Positions 34,501 to 42,746 are shown, counted from the stretch's first letter. The stretch is 64,000 nt of DNA from Gaiellasilicea sp963749515 (GCA_963749515.1 CAVVMR010000010.1:62001-126000), one strand, 5' to 3'. A program made the numbers and translations. The notes: a model not told the origin generated them from the letters alone.

Positions 34501-34991
34501 CTGCGGAGATCACGGACATCAACATCGACCTCACGAACCCGACGGTGACCTACGCCGGCGGCAAGGCGAGCTACCAGGTCGACGAGCAGGTCTCGATCAC
34601 GTGCACCGCGGCCGACGCCCTCTCCGGAGTCGCGTCGACGACGTGCACGAACGTGAGCGGGCCTGCGTACACGTTCGGTCTCGGCTCGCACACGTTCAGC
34701 GCAACGGCGACCGACAGAGCCGGGAACGCCGGCGCGGGCTCGGTGACGTTCACCGTCGGCGTCAACTACACGAGCCTCTGCAACCTGTCGCAGCGATTCG
34801 CCGACACGAGGACGGTCGGACTCGCCCTCTGTGCACTGCTCAGGCTGGCCGAGTCTGCCGACGCACACAACAGCCAGCTCATCAAGCGGCTGAGCCTGCA
34901 GGCCTACGTCCTGCTTGTTCGGTCTCAGACGGGAAGGACGCTGACCGCGGCCGAGGCGGCAACACTGATCAGCCTCTCGCGGAGTCTGTAA
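31533..34991 (+). CDS. ExeM/NucH-like extracellular endonuclease with lamin-tail, OB and EEP domains
   Basis: The 1152-residue exported protein (GTG 31533, strong GGGGAGGGG site) has a signal peptide (1-28), an LTD domain (about 30-160, 'VVISQVYGAGGNAGASFTHDFIELFNRG'), a beta linker, an OB-fold like that of YhcR nucleases (about 345-460, 'GDRVTTTGIVIGKIGSSFYIQDP'), and an endonuclease/exonuclease/phosphatase domain (about 610-915) with 'IATFNVENLAG', 'DIVGLEEIQDNDG', 'VVGDLNDF' and 'LDHIMVSS...SDHDPQL', the full metal and catalytic set. Ig-like repeats and a short helical tail follow; there is no LPXTG motif. It should cut extracellular DNA. The nucleotidases downstream would then release phosphate. 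Confidence 0.9.
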   Translation: MSHLRLRLAIVVGALLALAGSTSGLAASDGVVISQVYGAGGNAGASFTHDFIELFNRGTTPVVLDGMSIQYASAAGTGALGANAGQLTELSGTIQPGKYLLIHESSGSVGAPPPATDIVDATPIAMAAGAGKVALATGTTTLNCNTAATCTAAGTLGRIVDLVGYGNATFFEGTAAAPTLNATTSAVRAGSGCTETDDNASDFAAVSPPAPRNSATAAFECGGAPTPTNPTAVGAATPASVLAGGSTLLTVAVTPGANPTSTEITVVGDLSQIGGSDTQLFSDDGTNGDAVAGNNVFSYSATVAPATAPGAKSLPVLVTDAQERMVESTIGLTVAELPAAPIEISEIQGAAHLSPRSGDRVTTTGIVIGKIGSSFYIQDPTPDANPDTSEGLQVFGATAAAGVSVGDEVSVLGTVTEFRSGLTSLTLTELTSPVATVLTSDNTLPAATVIGTGGRIPPNTVIEDDATGNVEAPGVLFDPAEDGLDFYESLEGMLVQMNDLVATSFTFTNFGEVFVVGDNGANATLMTPRGGLVIGPGDLNPERMVIDDEWFKTGPPAMPAVNVGGTFPGAHVGIMDWAFGEYRMQLRSQPVVGSTGVSVRESAVVAGANKVSIATFNVENLAGNEPDAKYNVLAGMIVNNLAAPDIVGLEEIQDNDGATGGTGSPVVDASVTLNRLVAAIQAAGGPTYEYRQINPVAHQDGGAPGGNIRVGFLFRTDRGLAFVDRPGGDSTTPVAVVAGPSGPELSASPGRVAPGDPAWNASRKPLAAEFTYNGHKLFVVVNHFNSKGGDQGLFGPQQPPVLSSEVQRNQQATLLAGFVSDILDLDPTANIAVVGDLNDFQFSPPVQKLKDAGLTAMIETLPPNERYSYVFDGNSQVLDHIMVSSNLLNNAAAAAGYDVVHVNAEFLDQASDHDPQLVQLTMPAPTISASASPAANAAGWNNTAVTVSFTCVDPLSAILGGCPPPVILDSEGADQGVSQQVTTEGGLELSAEITDINIDLTNPTVTYAGGKASYQVDEQVSITCTAADALSGVASTTCTNVSGPAYTFGLGSHTFSATATDRAGNAGAGSVTFTVGVNYTSLCNLSQRFADTRTVGLALCALLRLAESADAHNSQLIKRLSLQAYVLLVRSQTGRTLTAAEAATLISLSRSL

Positions 34992-35025
34992 TTCGATACG
35001 GCAACAAGAAGGAGACAGGGGTCAC

Positions 35026-36831
35026 ATGAAACGAACACTCGTAGCGCTCGCGGCGATCGCACTGGCGGTCGCCGCGGCGCCCTCGGCCTTCGCCGAACCG
35101 CAGTCGAAGCCGAAGCCGAAGAAGGAAAAGCTGACGCACGTCAAGCTGCTCGCGTTCAACGACTTCCACGGCCACCTCGAGACCGGGACGCCGGGGACGA
35201 TCGTCGATCCGGCCACCGGCGCCGCGGTTCCAGCAGGTGGCGCCGAGTACTTCGCCACGCACCTGAAGGCGCTCGGCTCCGAGGGTGAGAACACCTTTGT
35301 GGTCAGCGCCGGCGACCTGATCGGAGCCAGCCCGCTCGCGTCCGGACTGATGCACGACGAGCCGACGATCGACTTCATGAACTACGTCGGGCTCGACACG
35401 ATCGGCGTCGGCAACCACGAGTTCGACGAAGGCAAGTCGGAGCTGCTGCGGATGCAGTACGGCAACCGGACGTGGCGCGGCCGCGGGGAGAACAAGGGCT
35501 CGCCCTACGTTCCGGCCCGCGCCGACGGCTGCCATCCGGTCGACGGTTGCCAGGACGGAACGCCGTTCGCGGGCTCCGTGTTCCAGTACCTCGCGGCGAA
35601 CGTCATCGACACGGACGCCGACAACCCCCTGCTGCCGCAGTATCAGATCGTCGACCTCGGCAAGGGGCAGAAGCTGGCCTTCATCGGCGAGACGCTGCAG
35701 GGGACGCCGCTGATCGTGACGCCGACCGGCGTCGCCGGGCTCAACTTCCTCGATGAGGCAGACACGGTCAACGCGCTCGTCCCGCGACTCCGGGCCAAGA
35801 AGGTCGACACCATCGTGCTGCTGCTGCACGAGGGTGGCACCCAGACGGCTCCGTTCTCGCGCGGGTTCATGGACATCAACAAATGCGAGAACTTCGTCGG
35901 TCCCGACCTGCTGGACGTCGTCAACCGTCTCAGCCCCGGTGTGAACCTCGTCGTGAGTGCGCACACCCACCAGCCGTACGTGTGCAACTTCAATGGCCGG
36001 ATGGTCACCTCGGCGGCGTCGTTTGGCCGCCTGATCACCTCGATCGACCTGACCATCGACCGCACGGACGGCGTGCTCGACTCGGTCGTCGCCGAGAACC
36101 ACGTGGTTACCCAGACCGTGGCGAAGGATGCCGGCGCCACCGCCATCCTCCAGCGCTACAAGGCGATCTCGGATCCAATCGGGAACCGCGTGATCGGCCG
36201 TATCACCGAGGACATCCACTCGGCGCGCGGCACGGTCAACGGCACCAATCGAGCCGGCGAACAGCCGATGGGCGACGTGATCGCCGATGCGATGTACGAG
36301 GCTGCGCATCCGGCCGACTTCGGCGGAGCCGTCGCGGCGTTCATGAACGTCGGCGGGGTGCGGTCGAGCCTGCTCTTCAACCAGATCAGCGGCGGCGAGC
36401 AGCCGGGCGAAGTCACGTATGCGGAGGCCTTCGCCGTGCAGCCGTTCGGCAACACGCTGGTCGTGAAGACCTGCACGGGGCAGCAGCTGTACGACGTCCT
36501 CGAGCAGCAGTTCGAGAACCCGGCCGCGGGCCAGCAGCGGGTGATGGCCGTCTCGCAGGTGACGTACTCGTACACCCGCGTCGTCCCGGCGGGAACGAAG
36601 CGCATCCTGGACGGCTCGCTGATGATCGGCGGCGTCGCCGTCGACAGGGCGGCGAGCTACCGGGTCGTACTGAACAACTTCATCGCGGACGGTGGGGACG
36701 GGTTCACCGTCTTCAGGTCCTGCACCGCACCGCTCGGCGGGGAGGTCGACATCGACGCGTTTGCGCGCTACCTGTTGGCGCACTCACCCGTCGCGCCGCC
36801 GTCGCTGAACCGGATCACGCGGCTCGACTGA
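35026..36831 (+). CDS. Exported bifunctional metallophosphatase/5'-nucleotidase (UshA-like)
   Basis: The 601-residue protein has a signal peptide (1-24), then the calcineurin-like metallophosphatase domain with 'LLAFNDFHGHLETG', 'VVSAGDLIGASP', 'GVGNHEFDEG' and 'LVVSAHTHQPYVC', all metal-ligand motifs, and the C-terminal 5'-nucleotidase specificity domain with 'GGVRSSLLFNQ' and 'NNFIADGGDGFTVF'. It hydrolyses extracellular 5'-nucleotides to nucleosides and phosphate. AAGGAG precedes the ATG, and the gene lies 34 bases after the nuclease stop, so they are probably co-transcribed. A GC hairpin (36849-36867) follows. Confidence 0.93.
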   Translation: MKRTLVALAAIALAVAAAPSAFAEPQSKPKPKKEKLTHVKLLAFNDFHGHLETGTPGTIVDPATGAAVPAGGAEYFATHLKALGSEGENTFVVSAGDLIGASPLASGLMHDEPTIDFMNYVGLDTIGVGNHEFDEGKSELLRMQYGNRTWRGRGENKGSPYVPARADGCHPVDGCQDGTPFAGSVFQYLAANVIDTDADNPLLPQYQIVDLGKGQKLAFIGETLQGTPLIVTPTGVAGLNFLDEADTVNALVPRLRAKKVDTIVLLLHEGGTQTAPFSRGFMDINKCENFVGPDLLDVVNRLSPGVNLVVSAHTHQPYVCNFNGRMVTSAASFGRLITSIDLTIDRTDGVLDSVVAENHVVTQTVAKDAGATAILQRYKAISDPIGNRVIGRITEDIHSARGTVNGTNRAGEQPMGDVIADAMYEAAHPADFGGAVAAFMNVGGVRSSLLFNQISGGEQPGEVTYAEAFAVQPFGNTLVVKTCTGQQLYDVLEQQFENPAAGQQRVMAVSQVTYSYTRVVPAGTKRILDGSLMIGGVAVDRAASYRVVLNNFIADGGDGFTVFRSCTAPLGGEVDIDAFARYLLAHSPVAPPSLNRITRLD

Positions 36832-36848
36832 GTGCTTGCTGCACGTTG

Positions 36849-36867
36849 GGGGCGGCTCGGCCGCCCC
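36849..36867 (+). terminator. GC hairpin after the nuclease-nucleotidase unit
   Basis: GGGGCGGC and GCCGCCCC form a perfect 8-bp stem with a TCG loop, 18 bases after the nucleotidase stop. There is no T-tract, so it may act as a weak or Rho-assisted terminator. Confidence 0.5.
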
Positions 36868-36905
36868 GGCAACCGGTCCGTTACCGCTTGGTCGCTCGAT
36901 GAGAC

Positions 36906-36935
36906 TTGGAATGCGTCAGGCGAGAGGAATACGAT
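36906..36935 (+). promoter_or_regulatory. Promoter TTGGAA-18-TACGAT for the phosphodiesterase-nucleotidase gene
   Basis: TTGGAA (36906-36911) and TACGAT (36930-36935) are 18 bases apart. Transcription from about 36943 gives a 55-base leader, like the nuclease gene. A purine-rich GGGAGA repeat at 36976-36994 precedes ATG 36998. Confidence 0.5.
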
Positions 36936-36997
36936 CGCCGCATGAATTGAACGAGCACGTTGGCACGTCATTCGGGGGAGAGGGAGAGGGAGAGAAC

Positions 36998-39900
36998 ATG
37001 AACCGTTTGCGACTCGGTGCGGCAGCGATGGGGTTTGTAGCGATCCTCGTCATCGCCGTTGGAACGGCAGGTGCCGCAAAGCAGCGGTGCCCAGCGGGCG
37101 AGCAACGGGCCCGCCGGAGCGTCAACACGGTGATCATGTTCGCGGCCGACGGGATGCGGCCCGACCTCGTCCAGAAGTACGCGGACGCCAAGGTCATGCC
37201 CACCATGCGCGACCTGATCAAGAAGGGCGTGCAGGGGCAGAACGGCATGCTCCAGGGCTTCCCGCCCAACACCGGCGTCGGGTGGCACACGATGGCCTAC
37301 CGGCACGTGGCCGGGTGAGCACGGCTCGACCAACAACACCTTCCATCGCGTCGGCGAGGGGACGTACAACAACCGGACGTCGTTCGCGACGAACGGCATC
37401 CTGCAGGCCGACACGATCGCGCAGGCGGCCGAGCGCGCCGGCCAGAAGGTCGTTGCGATGGAGTGGGTCGGTGCTCGCACCTACGAGCCCGCCCTGCAGG
37501 GGCCGGTGGTCGACTTCCGGACCTTCTTCTCGAACCGCGGCGTGCTCCTGAACTACGACCTTCCCGGGCAGCCCGGGCTCGCGAACACGTTCGGCGTTTC
37601 CTACCAGCGGGTCGACCTCGACGACGCATCGGGTTGGACGAACGTCCCGGTCTCCTACAGCCCGGCGAAGCAGGAGACGCTGACCGTCACGAACACGGCG
37701 TTCCCGGCGACGGACAACGTCACCCGCACGTACGACCTCTACATCTACGACTCGACGAACAACGGCAAGACGAGCTACAACCGCGTGCTGCTCGCGCCGT
37801 CGACCGCCGGCAAGGACGGCTCACAGAAGGCCGCCGACCTCAAGCCGGGCGACTGGGCGGACGTGAAGGTCACGCTGACCGGCGCCCGCGCCGGGCAGAC
37901 GGCGGGCTTCTACGCCAAGGCGATCGAGATCGCGCCGGACCTCTCGAAGTTCCGGATCTACTTCACGTCGATCTCGCGCGTGAACGCGACATACAACGCC
38001 CTCGGCGCTGCCGGCTCGGCGGCGTTCGAGGAGAAGCTCGCGCACGACTTCCCGACGTCCACGGCGGCCGACTTCGCGCCGCTCGAGGCCCTGATCATCG
38101 ACGAGGACACCTACGTCGAGCAGGGGCTCATGTGGAAGGACGCTCACTTCGAGTACCTCCGCTACATCCTGAAGACGCTCGACTACTCGCCGAAGTTCCT
38201 GCTGGTCGGCACTCCGACGACTGACGAGTTCCAGCACCAGTTCATGGGCCTGGTCACGCCGACCGACATGGACGGCGACCCGAACCCGTACTACGACGAC
38301 CTCACGAACGACAACATCCCCGACGGCCGCGTCGCGATCCGCGAGGGGTACATCCGCGCCGCGTACAAGGAAGCGGACAACACGCTCAAGCTCGCTCGCG
38401 AGCTCGCGTGCTGCGAGCCGACGACGTTCGTCGGCTCGGACCACGGCTTCGCGGCGCAGTGGTACGCGGTCAACGCCGGCAAGGTCCTGTTCGACGCCGG
38501 CATCAACTCGGCGGAGATCTTCTCCAACTGCCGCGCTGTCTCGGCGACGAGCAGTGCGGGGACGAAGGCGAAGGTCTGCTGGGCCGGCGGAACCGCGCAG
38601 GTCTACATCAACCTCGCCGGCCGCGATCCGGGCGGCATCGTCCCGGCTGCCGAGTACGAGACGGTCCGGAACCAGATCATCACTGCGTTCCAGAACCTGA
38701 CCGACCCGGCGAATCCCGGCAAGCAGGTCGTCCTCAAGATCATGAAGAAGGAGGAGCTGCGGAACGTCGACGGGACCGACTCGCTGCATCCGACCCGGAG
38801 CGGCGACGTGGTCGTTGTCCTGCGGCCGCCGTACCAGTACGACGCGGCGACGCTGGGACAGCGGATCGCGTTCTCGCAGTTCTTCGGCCAGCACGGCTAT
38901 CTGCCGAACCTGGTCGACATCCCGCACAACGTCAACATGCACGCAACGTTCATCGCGTCCGGGCCGGGGATCAAGAAGTCGAACACCCCAGTTCCGGGTG
39001 TGCGGGCGATCGACGTCGCACCGACCGTCGCGTACCTGCTCGGGATCCAGGGCCCGATGAACGCCCGCGGCAAGATCCTGCTCAACATCGTCAAGGGCGG
39101 CGAGAAGCTGCGTGAGCTGACCGATCCTGAACATCAGCGACTACCACGCGCAGCTGATCCCACTCGCCGAGGCAGCAGACACCGTGACGGGCACGGGCGC
39201 ACTCAACCCGACCGTTCCGATCGGCGGTGCGGCGTTCCTGAAGCCGTGGCTCGACGCGTATCGGGCCGAGGCTCCAGGCGGGTCGATCAGCGTCGCCGGC
39301 GGCGACTCGTTCGGTGGCGCGACGCCGCCGATCTCGAACTTCTTCGAGGACAAGCCGGGCGTCGACGCGATGAACCTGATGGGCTTCGACGTCGAGGCGC
39401 TCGGGAACCACACGTTCGACCGCGGCGAGGCGTTCCTGCGCAGCGTGCTGATCCCGCGCTTCAACGGGCAGATGCTGTCCGCGAACGTCGTCTTCCCGAA
39501 CGACACGACGCCGCCCGAGTGGAAGAAGTCGAAGGTGTTCACGGTCAACGGCGTCAAGCTGGGCGTCGATCGGATTCACGACCGAGGCCACTCCGAGCCT
39601 GCTCTTCCCGGGCAAGCTCGGGCCGTTCGTGGTCAAGCCGATCGTGCCGGCAGTGCAGGCCGAGGTCGACGCGGCTCAGCCACGCAGAACGTGGGGGCGA
39701 TCATCGCGATCGGCCACGAAGGCGCGACGGCCGGGACGATCAGCGACCCCACCGGCCCGATCGTCGACATCGCCGACGCCTGACGGCGGTCGACGCCGTC
39801 CTCGGCGACCACAACGACCTGCAGGTGATCTCGAGACGGCCGAACAAGATCCTCACCGAGAACCGCGCGAAGGGGATCCGCTTCACCCGTGTCCGGCTGC

Positions 39901-40724
39901 TCTACGACACGAGCGTCAAGCGGGTCATCTACGAGACGGCCGACTTCCACAAGCCGTGGACGATCGGCGTCACGCCCGACCCGGCGATCCAGGCGATGAT
40001 CAACGACCTGAACACGCAGCTCGGGCCGATCTTCAGCACGGTGATCGGCAACTCCACCGTGACGGTGCCTCGCGCCGACTCGTGCGGGACGCCCGACGGG
40101 CGCAGGTGCGAGTCGAAGATCGGGAACACGGTCACCGATGCGATGCGGACGACGTACATGACCGACTTCGCAATCACGAACTCGGGCGGCCTCCGGGCCG
40201 ACCTGACGTGTCCGGCGGTCGACAACTCCGGCGACTTCTGCCCGGCGTTCACGCCGCCTCCGTTCCCGATCACGCGCGGCCAGGTGCTCGGCGTGCTTCC
40301 GTTCGGGAACATCATCGTGACGCTGTCGGTGAACGGTGCCGAGCTGAAGACGATGCTCGAGAACGGCGTCTCCGCGATGCCCGGGATCAACGGGCGCTTC
40401 GCGCAGGTGTCGGGGCTCTGCTTCACCTACAACATCACGGCTGCGCCTGGCAGCCGGGTGACGGGGGCGGTGCGGCAGGCCGCCGACGGCTCGTGCACGG
40501 GTGCCCCGATCGACCTGACGGCCGCGTCGACGTACTCGATCGCGGAGAACGACTTCATGGTCGCCGGCGGTGACGGCTACCCGGTCTTCACCTCGCGGGG
40601 CGTCTCGCAGGAGATCATGGACGAGGCGCTCGCCGACTACGTGACGGCGAACTCGCCGATCAGCCCGTCGATCCAGGGCCGGATCACGTGTGTCGGGGCG
40701 ACCTGCCCCGTCGTCACGCCGTAG
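36998..40724 (+). CDS. Exported phosphodiesterase/nucleotide pyrophosphatase fused to a 5'-nucleotidase; five frame breaks
   Basis: ATG 36998 opens a signal peptide ('AAMGFVAILVIAVGTAGAA') and a type I phosphodiesterase/alkaline-phosphatase-superfamily domain: 'VIMFAADGMRPD', nucleophile Thr in 'PPNTGVGWHTMA' (about residue 91), metal ligands in 'TPTTDEFQHQF' and 'VGSDHGFAAQ'. From about residue 710 a second enzyme follows: 'LNISDYHAQLIPLAE', 'AGGDSFGGA', 'ALGNHTFDRG', 'IAIGHEGATAG' and a C-terminal 'ENDFMVAGGDGYPVF', a complete 5'-nucleotidase. Frame breaks are at about 37300 (+1), 39121 (+1), 39568 (+1), 39671-39685 (-1) and 39780 (-1), net +1. Each repair restores conserved sequence, giving about 1241 residues. 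The 39121 repair links the two enzymes without a stop or start, so I read it as a natural fusion. Confidence 0.75.
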
Positions 40725-40735
40725 CTCGCAGCACT

Positions 40736-40763
40736 GAGGGGGGCGGCTTCGGCCGCCCCCCTC
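40736..40763 (+). terminator. Perfect 12-bp hairpin with TTCG loop
   Basis: GAGGGGGGCGGC pairs exactly with GCCGCCCCCCTC around a TTCG tetraloop, 11 bases after the stop of the phosphodiesterase-nucleotidase gene. The C(UUCG)G loop is unusually stable. There is no T-tract. It closes the nucleotide-scavenging block before azlC. Confidence 0.8.
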
Positions 40764-40771
40764 GCACTCTG

Positions 40772-40777
40772 TAGCTT
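40772..40777 (+). promoter_or_regulatory. -10 box (TAGCTT) of azlCD
   Basis: TAGCTT ends 6 bases before ATG 40784, directly after the terminator hairpin. No ribosome site is present, so the transcript is probably leaderless. Confidence 0.5.
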
Positions 40778-40783
40778 CCGGGC

Positions 40784-41428
40784 ATGGAGACCTCCCGCCG
40801 CGACGGCGTCCGCGCCGGGCTCCCGCTCGCGCTCGCCCCGTTTCTCTTCGGCGCCTCATTTGGCCTGCTCGCCGTCGACGCGGGCATCGGGCGGCTCGGG
40901 GCAGTCGTCATGTCGGCGACGACCTTCGCGGGCTCCGCCCAGTTCGCCGCGGCCTCGATCCTCGACGACGGAGGCGGTGCGGCGGCCGCGATCGTCGCCG
41001 CCGTGCTGCTGAACGCCCGCTACGTCCCGCTCAGCCTGGGAGTGGCGTCCATCTTCCCCGGCTCGCGGAAGCGGCGGTTGCTGGATGCGCAGCTGATCGT
41101 GGACGAGTCCTGGGCGCTCTCAGGGCGCAGCGGCAGCTTCGAGTACGGGATCCTCGCGGGCGTCGGCATCCTGCTCTACGTCCTCTGGATCGGAGGCACG
41201 GCGCTCGGGACCGTCGTCGGCGACCTCCTCGACCCGGAGGCGATCGGGCTCGACGCGGCGTTCCCGGCGCTCTTCCTGGCCCTCCTGGCGCCGTACCTGC
41301 GCAGCCGCCGCGCGCTCGCCACGGCACTCGTCGCCGCCGCGATCACGCTTGCGCTCCTGCCGTTCGCGCCGGCCGGCGTGCCGATCGTCGCTGCGAGCCT
41401 GGCCTGCCTGATCGGGCTTCGCCGGTGA
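40784..41428 (+). CDS. azlC: AzlC family branched-chain amino acid exporter, large subunit
   Basis: The 214-residue protein has about six hydrophobic helices and AzlC landmarks: 'GLPLALAPFLFGASFGLLA', 'MSATTFAGSAQFAAASI' and 'LLNARYVPLSLGVA', followed by 'DESWAL'. AzlC pairs with a small AzlD partner to export branched-chain amino acids. The azlD gene overlaps its stop by 4 bases. The start is fixed by the promoter spacing. Confidence 0.92.
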   Translation: METSRRDGVRAGLPLALAPFLFGASFGLLAVDAGIGRLGAVVMSATTFAGSAQFAAASILDDGGGAAAAIVAAVLLNARYVPLSLGVASIFPGSRKRRLLDAQLIVDESWALSGRSGSFEYGILAGVGILLYVLWIGGTALGTVVGDLLDPEAIGLDAAFPALFLALLAPYLRSRRALATALVAAAITLALLPFAPAGVPIVAASLACLIGLRR

Positions 41429-41724
41429 CCTGGCTCGTGATCGCCGTCGTCGGCGTGGTGACGATCCTGTTCAAGGCCTCGGGGCCGGTGCTGCTTGGCA
41501 CCCGGCAGCTGCCGCCGCGCGTCAACGCGCTCGTGGAGGTGCTCGCGCCGGCGATGCTGGCGGCGCTCGTGGTCACGCAGACCGTGGGCGGCGATCGGGA
41601 GATCGTGCTGGATGAGCGGCTCGCCGGCATCGCCGCCGGAGCCGTCGCCATCCGCCTGCGCGCGCCGCTGATCGTCGTGATGATCGTCGCCGCCGCAGTC
41701 GCCGCGCTGATCCGGCTCTTCTAG
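41425..41724 (+). CDS. azlD: AzlD family branched-chain amino acid exporter, small subunit
   Basis: The 99-residue protein has three to four membrane helices and the AzlD pattern 'WLVIAVVGVVTILFKASGPVLLG', 'LAPAMLAALVVTQTVGG' and 'LRAPLIVVMIVAAAVAALIRL'. It is translationally coupled to azlC by a GTGA overlap (41425-41428). It completes the two-component exporter in the membrane. Confidence 0.9.
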   Translation: MTWLVIAVVGVVTILFKASGPVLLGTRQLPPRVNALVEVLAPAMLAALVVTQTVGGDREIVLDERLAGIAAGAVAIRLRAPLIVVMIVAAAVAALIRLF

Positions 41725-41727
41725 GAT
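41722..41727 (+). promoter_or_regulatory. -10 box (TAGGAT) of the choline-kinase-like gene
   Basis: TAGGAT overlaps the azlD stop and ends 9 bases before ATG 41737, so this gene can be expressed as a leaderless transcript although it lies only 12 bases after azlD. Confidence 0.5.
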
Positions 41728-41736
41728 CGACCGACG

Positions 41737-42609
41737 ATGCAGGTCGAGGAGATGGTCGAGAGGGTCTGGCCCGGCGCGCAGGCGCAGATCGAGGTGCTCG
41801 GCGGCGGCATCACGAACCGCAACTTCAAGGTCACGCTCAACGACGGGTCCTACGTGCTCCGGATCGGCGGCAAGGACACAGAGCTGCTCGGCATCGATCG
41901 CCGCGTGGAGTACGAGGCCTCGCTCGCGGCCGCCGCCGTCGGCGTCGGGCCGGAGGTTGTCGCGTACATCGAGCCGGAGGGCTACCTCGTGACCCGTTTC
42001 CTGGAGGGGAGCGTGGTCGAGCCGGAGACAATCCGTGAGCCGGATCCCATCCGCCGAGTCGCCCAGTCGTTGCGCGCGGTGCACGGCGGACTGCCGATCG
42101 CAGGGCGGTTCGACTCGTTTCGCGTCGTCGAGGCCTACGCCGCGACGGCCGCCACCCACGGTGTGACGGTGCCGGCGGCGTACGACCTCGCACGAGAGAC
42201 GGCGTGGCTCGTCGAGCGCGCGCGTGGCCCGGCAGCCGAGCGGCCGTGCCACAACGACTTGCTCACCGCCAACTTCATCGACGACGGCACCCGGATCCGC
42301 ATCGTGGACTGGGAGTACGCCGGCATGGGCGACGTCTTCTTCGACCTGGCGAACTTCTCGGTCAACAACGGCCTGTCAGGGGACGATAGCGCCGGACTGC
42401 TGCGCGCGTACTTCGGCGACGTGCGCCGGGAGCACGAGCGCGCGCTGACGCTGATGCGGTACATGTCCGACTTTCGCGAAGCGATGTGGGGCGTCGTCCA
42501 GCAGGCGCTCTCGGACCTCGACGTCGATTTCCAGGCCTATGCGGACGAGCACTTCCAGCGGTTGGAGCGCACCGCTTCGGAGCGCTCCTTCCGCCGGGCT
42601 CTCTCGTAG
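41737..42609 (+). CDS. Choline/ethanolamine-kinase-like aminoglycoside-phosphotransferase-fold protein
   Basis: The 290-residue protein has the APH/choline kinase core: 'EVLGGGITNRNFKVTLNDGSYVLRIGG' (nucleotide-binding strands), the Brenner motif 'PCHNDLLTANFI' with catalytic Asp and Asn, and 'IRIVDWEYAGMGDVFFDLANF' with the metal Asp. It transfers phosphate from ATP to a small alcohol such as choline, ethanolamine or a sugar. The choline link is supported by the sarcosine/dimethylglycine dehydrogenase 600 bases away, but the substrate is inferred. Confidence 0.87.
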   Translation: MQVEEMVERVWPGAQAQIEVLGGGITNRNFKVTLNDGSYVLRIGGKDTELLGIDRRVEYEASLAAAAVGVGPEVVAYIEPEGYLVTRFLEGSVVEPETIREPDPIRRVAQSLRAVHGGLPIAGRFDSFRVVEAYAATAATHGVTVPAAYDLARETAWLVERARGPAAERPCHNDLLTANFIDDGTRIRIVDWEYAGMGDVFFDLANFSVNNGLSGDDSAGLLRAYFGDVRREHERALTLMRYMSDFREAMWGVVQQALSDLDVDFQAYADEHFQRLERTASERSFRRALS

Positions 42610-42618
42610 GACTACGAG
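42603..42618. other. Palindrome over two convergent stop codons
   Basis: CTCGTAG-GA-CTACGAG is a 7-bp inverted repeat with a 2-base loop that contains the stop of the kinase-like gene and the stop of the 31-aa frame on the other strand. It may simply reflect symmetrical stops or be a small bidirectional pause site. Confidence 0.35.
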
Positions 42619-42707
42619 GTCTGGCGCTGCGGGAAGAGCAGCGCAGCTGCCGCTGCCGCGTGCGCGAGCACGGAGACCGCGGCCACGATCTTGAGTGTTG
42701 TGTTCAT
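42612..42707 (-). CDS. Possible 31-aa membrane microprotein downstream of the cupredoxin
   Basis: A short frame starting at ATG 42707 encodes 'NTTLKIVAAVSVLAHAAAAAALLFPQRQ', a single hydrophobic helix with a Lys near the N-terminus, ending at a TAG. It lies 39 bases after the cupredoxin lipoprotein stop, on the same strand, with only a weak GGCG before its ATG. Its hydrophobic profile and the compact fit between two convergent genes are suggestive, but chance is possible. Confidence 0.35.
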   Translation of the reverse strand: MNTTLKIVAAVSVLAHAAAAAALLFPQRQTS

Positions 42708-42746
42708 CGCCACATGAACGAAGATCGGCACGACCCAGTTACGGCT

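Noticed and set aside
34969..36783. A 604-codon minus-strand open frame opposite the UshA-like gene
   Set aside because: It has no domain motifs and is rich in Arg, Asp and Val, as expected for an antisense of a high-GC gene.
36976..36994. A simple-sequence GGGAGA repeat as a phase-variation tract
   Set aside because: Only three near-repeats are present before the ATG. It is better explained as a purine-rich ribosome-binding region.
37821..39134. A minus-strand frame inside the phosphodiesterase domain
   Set aside because: It has no ribosome site and only acidic/arginine-rich sequence. The plus strand has the active-site motifs.
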